Origin: Heracleum sosnowskyi
Lineage: Eukaryota; Streptophyta; Magnoliopsida; Apiales; Apiaceae
Length of the DNA: 64,000 nt
Direction: 5' to 3'
Assembly: GCA_030848705.1 (NCBI GenBank)
Contig: CM061240.1
Location: 20,045,001 to 20,109,000, forward strand
Below, in pieces: positions 59,389 through 64,000 of this stretch (position 1 is its first letter; every line of letters starts with the position of its first letter). The position numbers and the translations under genes were made by a program. The notes beneath the pieces are model-generated. The model did not search any database. It was given only the letters and a program-made list of their open reading frames with translations, and was not told the DNA's origin.

Positions 59389-59815
59389 ATATATAATTTT
59401 AATATTCTACCTTTAATTTGCCTTTAAAATGTTTACTAATGGAATAAACTAAATATACAATTTTAATATTCTCCTAATTTTTTTATTAGAAATTATCTAA
59501 ATTACCTATAAATCTTTAAAAATTGAAAGCTTACTTACCTTATATTCACCTCAACTTTCTTCTTAAGTCAAATCACTATCTTAATATTTTTCTAAAATTT
59601 ATATTCAAGTCAAATTATTATGTTAATATTCTCTTAAACTTTCTTTAGAACTCAAAATTACCATCTTAATATATTTTTTCTAGAAATTTTAAAATTGTCT
59701 TGAAATCAGATTATCATCTTATTGTTGATCTCATAAAAATATTATTACAAATTATGTTCTCATAACTATTTTGTAAAATATCCCACGTTTTATTTATCTA
59801 TATGTTTTACATATA
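59389..59815. other. AT-rich repeat flank, no gene
   Basis: Blocks of ACTAAATATACAATTTTAATATTCTC recur here in shortened form and again at 61437-62460, so this is the same repeat field, interrupted at 59816. Confidence 0.6.
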
Positions 59816-61420
59816 CTAGCCTATAACCCGTGCAAGGCACGGGCCTTAAAAAATAATAAACTAAAAAATTTAAAGTGAACGGAAAATATTAAATAAAATA
59901 AAAATTAATTTGATAAATTATAAAATAAAAAACTTAAATATTAATTGGAACATAAAAAAATATAAAAAAATACAAATGGGGCCGAGAAGATAAATGAGGT
60001 ATTACTAATAATATTTTATAGTAAAATAATATTAATAATAATGACAAATAGAAAAACTAACATGTTTTAATTAAAAAAAGTAACTGCCCATAATATTTTT
60101 AGATGTGTTTTAATTATATTAATTGTATTTTAAAAAAAAAATACGTTCACTTATTAAAATAGGTAAAAAAATTTAAATAATTAAAAGTATTAAAATAGGT
60201 TTCAAATATCAATACTATTATATAATAGACGAAACATTAAAAGTTTGGTTGGTTACGTTGTGATTTTACTTAATTGCTCTTAATTAACTGTACTTCGTGT
60301 ATTTACTTAATTAACCTTACTTATTTATAGAAATATATTATTAAATAATAATATTACATATTTATAACCAATTAACTTTTTCACCTAAAGTACATTATTT
60401 TTTCTAACAAATTCCCCTAATTTTTTAAATATATCACGAACAATTACCTTTTTACTAAAACATGTTAGTTTTTCTATTTCTTTACTAAAACCCCCCATTT
60501 TCCAAAAATATCACGGACAAATATTTAGTTATTTATTTTTAAACCTATTCTAATATTATAATTATTTTTTAAAAGTTTACCTATTTTAACATGTATACTT
60601 ATTTTTTTTAACAAATGCAATTACTAAAAATATTTAAAATATAAATAATCAATATAACCAATTACCTTTTCAGCTAAAACAAATTATAGATATAGATAGT
60701 ATAGATATAGATAGTACCGAAAACCAAAAACTAACCGAAAACCAAAATTTTTAATGTTTCGGATTTAATAATATAGTATAGATAGTATAGATATTAAAAA
60801 TTATTTTTTTTAATTTTACCTTCTAATTTGTAGAGAAGATAATACTTACAAAAAATGCAATTTTTTACAAAATAAAATCAAATATAGAAGTAATTCATTC
60901 ATTTTCTCAAATACCTGTATTTTAAAAAATAAAAGTTAGAATTTTTAAATATATTTAAATTGAATTTTATGATATAATAAAATTGATTAAAAGATGATGT
61001 CATTTATTTAGTAAATTAGTTTATTATCTGTTTTGATTTGGTAATAACGAGAAAGTGGGTTACTAGAAGGAAACATGTTTAACCAGAGCGATTCATTATG
61101 ATGAGCATATATATGTTTGAATTTTATATTAATGTTATATTATGTATTTTAAAATAAAAGTTGGGATATGAATTTTGATAAAAATAAAAATGGTGATAAA
61201 TATATTAATTTTTGATATAATATTAAAATAATGAAAAATATTAAACAATTATCCTTTTCTTTATTTATTCAAGATTTTGGTAATTGATCAAGATGAAACA
61301 GAGAATTCAAAAGAAATCTTAATTTAATTTTACAAATATTATTTTATCTAAAAATATATTTTGTAAAATAATTTTTAGAAAAATTATTACAAAGCCGCGA
61401 AGCGCGGCTTATTAAACTAG
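59816..61420. mobile_element. Helitron-like insertion with a 3'-type terminus at each end
   Basis: The right end (plus strand) has hairpin GCCGCGAAGCGCGGC (61394-61408), then TTATTAAA and CTAG, followed by T. The left end, read on the minus strand, has hairpin CCCGTGCCTTGCACGGG (59827-59843), then TTATAGG and CTAG, followed by T. Hairpin plus CTAG before T is the Helitron 3' signature. Flanks read A and T, as expected for insertion into AT. The interior is AT-rich with ATAGTATAGAT-type repeats near 60685-60790, where 5' ends may meet. No Rep/helicase coding. Confidence 0.6.
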
Positions 61421-61436
61421 TATACTTATATAAATG

Positions 61437-62460
61437 AGAAAACGAGGGCGGTGTGGTGGCGCCTCTCAAATCACTTCGATTTATTTTTCTAATTTTCTCA
61501 AAATTTTGAATTATTAATATTAAATATTCAAAAATATCTCAATTTTCTTTAAAACTTTTATTAATGAAGGAAACTAAATATAAAATTTCAATATTTTTGC
61601 CTAATAATTTTTTCTAACGTAGGAAACTAAATATAAAATTTCAATATTTTTGCCTTTATAATTTTTTCTAACGTAGAAAACTAAATATATAATTTTAATA
61701 TATCTTAATTGCCTTTAAAAATTTTAATAATTGAGGAAACTAAATATACAATTTTAAAATTTTTGTCTTTAAAAACTTTACTTATTAAGGAAACTAAATA
61801 TACAATTTTAATATTCTCCTAAATTTTTTATACATGAATATATTTACTAACATCGGAAACTAAACATATTATCTTAATATTCTCCTTATCTAAGTTTAAA
61901 ATTTTGAAATATATTATAGAAAAGACGAGGGCGGCTCAAATAGCTTTGATTTATTTTCCAAATTTTCTCAAAATTTTGAATTATTAATATTAAAAATTCA
62001 AAAATATCTCAACTGTCTTTAAAACATTTACTAATGAAGGAAACTAAATATATATTTTAAAATTTTCCTAAATTTTTTATTAGAAAATATCTTAATTTAT
62101 TTTAAATCTTTAATAATGGAGAAAACTAAATATACAATTTTAATATTTTTGTCTTTAGAAACTTTACTTATTAAGGAAACTAAATATACAATTTTAATAT
62201 TCTTCAAAAAAAATTATATATTAATATTTTTACTAACATTGGAAACTAAATATATTATCTTAATATTCTCCTGATCTAAGCTTAAAAGTTTGAAAATATT
62301 ATGGAAAAGACAAGGGCGGCTCAAATAGCTTTGATTTATTTTCCAAATTTTCTCAAAATTTTGAATTATTAATATTAAAAATTCAAAAATATGTCTATTG
62401 TCTTTAAAAGTTTTACTAATTGACGAAACTAAATATGTAATTTTAATATTCTAGATTTGA
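61437..62460. repeat. Three diverged tandem copies of an AT-rich repeat
   Basis: Copies begin GAGGGCGG...CTC near 61444, 61926 and 62311, each followed by ATTTTCTCAAAATTTTGAATT and AATATTAAA, then repeated AACTAAATATACAATTTTAAT segments. Copy lengths are about 480 and 385 bp. An inverted relative lies at 18130-18230. Confidence 0.7.
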
Positions 62461-62504
62461 TAACAACAATAAAGCGGATTATTGGGAGAAAACATGTTTC
62501 AGGA

Positions 62505-63875
62505 TAGGGTGAGCAAAAAAACCGAAAAACTGAAACCTAACCAAAAAACCAAACTGGAAAAAATCGATACCGAAATTAATATTAAAAAACGGTACCGAAA
62601 CCGAGTCAAAACAATGGTTCGATTTCAGTTACGGTTTTAACCAAAAAACCGAACCGAAAATGTATTTTAATATACATATATTATTAAATTATTTTAGTGT
62701 TTATGTAATAAAATATGTATTGAATTTTTATTTTTTAAATCGTATATATTATATCCTTATATATAATAAGCGTAACAGAGATCATATCCAAAATTTTAAT
62801 CATGTACCGCCAAACTAACATGGATCGTTGATCTGAAATAAATTAATGAGAACCGTTAGATCTAAAATTAAAAAAGTATTTTTTATTGTTATTAGAATTA
62901 TATTCAAATACTAAAAGTGAATTTTAATAATATAAACTAAATATAAGTAGGTATTCTAATTTGAATAAAATTTCAATGTAAAAATTCGTAACTATATTCG
63001 AATCGAATTTTCCAAAATTCTAAACTAAAAAGTAGTTATAATTTAATAAGGTGATCAGTTTAATTGATAGGTAAATTATACTTAATTTGTATTATATATA
63101 AAAATAATAAGCAACACTAGATCTTCAAATAGATAGATGAGAACCGTTAGATTTAATATTAAAAAGTGTATTTGATTATTAGTATAATTAAATTCAAATA
63201 TTGAAAAAGGTATTTTGCTTTTAAACCAAATATAATTAAATTGAATAAATATATAAAAATTATAAATAAATATAATTACAAATATTTAAAAAAGAACTGT
63301 GTGTTGCACGAGTTATAAACTATTATTATATAACACAGGCACTGGACTCGAGTACTACAAAAAATTGAATTACAATACTTAAATATGTTGCAAGCCACAA
63401 TATAACATATTATACATTAAAATTCATAATTTTCATATATAAAATAATTCTATACTTAATATATAATATATTATACTGTAGCTTATAACATATTTAAATA
63501 CTGTAATTCATTTTTTTGTAGTCTCAACTCTCAAGCCCAGTGCCTGTGTTATATACAAAAGAGTCTTATACTCATCTCCGGTTCGAGTATTATGGAGTAT
63601 AGTCTTTCAGCAGATAGTTTTGTTAAAAAATTGTACATCATCTCTGACTTTAATTATAAAGTAACAAATATTATTTTATTGTATATTTTGAAATTATTTA
63701 TAGATGAATAAAAATTGGAAAAAATCAAAATCGATAAACGATTAACCAAATCGAAAAAAATTGTTCCGAACGGTTCGGTTACAGTTAATAGCTAGAAACC
63801 AAATCGAACCAATATACACTGTTTGGTAACGGTTTTCGATAAAAACCGAACCAAATCGACCGATGTACACCCCTA
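62505..63875. mobile_element. TIR element (hAT-like) with AACCGAA-rich ends, 1371 bp
   Basis: The left end TAGGGTGAGCAAAAAAACCG and right end CGATGTACACCCCTA are imperfect inverted repeats. Flanks TTTCAGGA (62497-62504) and ATTCAGGA (63876-63883) form an 8-bp duplication with one mismatch, as in hAT transposons. Both subterminal zones are rich in AACCGAACC motifs in opposite orientation. No transposase frame, so it is non-autonomous. It contains a nested foldback element. Confidence 0.68.
63327..63555. mobile_element. Foldback MITE nested in the hAT-like element (about 229 bp)
   Basis: TATATAACACAGGCACTGG at the left and its inverse CCAGTGCCTGTGTTATATA at the right; pairing continues through CTACAAAAAATTGAATTACA and its counterpart, so most of the element can fold on itself. 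No coding sequence. Confidence 0.72.
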
Positions 63876-64000
63876 ATTCAGGAGCATATTATATACTAGA
63901 ATTTAATATTGATGTTATATTATATATTTGAAAATATATGTTGGATATGAATCTCGAGAAAAATAGAAATGGTAATAAATATACTATTATTTAATATGAT
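63876..64000. other. AT-rich end of window, nothing recognised
   Basis: It resembles the AT-rich sequence near 61080-61200 (GTTTGAATTTTATATTAATG versus AGAATTTAATATTGATG), so it may belong to a related repeat. No gene. Confidence 0.4.

Overview
This window is nuclear DNA from a flowering plant, most likely a eudicot. It is AT-rich, carries one host gene with five introns, and is otherwise almost entirely transposable elements. The family cannot be fixed from the sequence alone. No bacterial-type operons, CRISPR arrays, rRNA or tRNA genes were seen.

Layout. (1) 1-5783: element A, the 5' part of a minus-strand Ty1/copia retrotransposon (LTR, primer-binding site, gag, start of pol), running off the left edge. 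(2) 5784-17834: element B, an older, broken minus-strand copia element. Element A sits inside its long additional ORF. (3) 17835-25969: AT-rich DNA with several MITE-like elements and diverged tandem repeats. (4) 25970-28601: a truncated Ty3/gypsy (Tat-like) gag-protease fragment with one LTR. (5) 30362-37335: the only convincing host gene, adenine phosphoribosyltransferase (APT), minus strand, six exons, 182 codons, intact. (6) 38435-49025: element C, a full-length minus-strand copia element with two ~1.59-kb LTRs and a GTAAC target-site duplication, 1.1 kb upstream of the APT start codon. (7) 50436-51569: a decayed LINE-type ORF1. (8) 53027-59388: element D, a plus-strand copia remnant with the end of pol, a long decayed additional ORF and a 3' LTR. 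(9) 59389-64000: AT-rich tandem repeats, an insertion bounded by two outward-facing Helitron-type 3' ends, and a TIR element with an 8-bp target duplication and a nested foldback element.

The four copia elements share an architecture: initiator-Met primer-binding site, gag with one CCHC knuckle, protease-integrase-RT-RNase H, then in B and D (and as a remnant in C) a large additional ORF before the 3' LTR. This suggests Sirevirus-like copia elements. The most interesting observation is that each element carries its own dense set of a short motif, in both orientations: GGAAGAC in A, TGACAG in B, GTATGACC/GGTAGAACC in C and ACGGAT in D. The motif fills the LTR core. In B and D it is also clustered between pol and the additional ORF, and inside that ORF in a linker that follows a nuclear-localisation-like basic stretch. 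A and C are close relatives in coding sequence and LTR ends but carry different motif arrays in the LTR core. I infer, without proof, a family-specific cis motif that may be read by an element-encoded protein.
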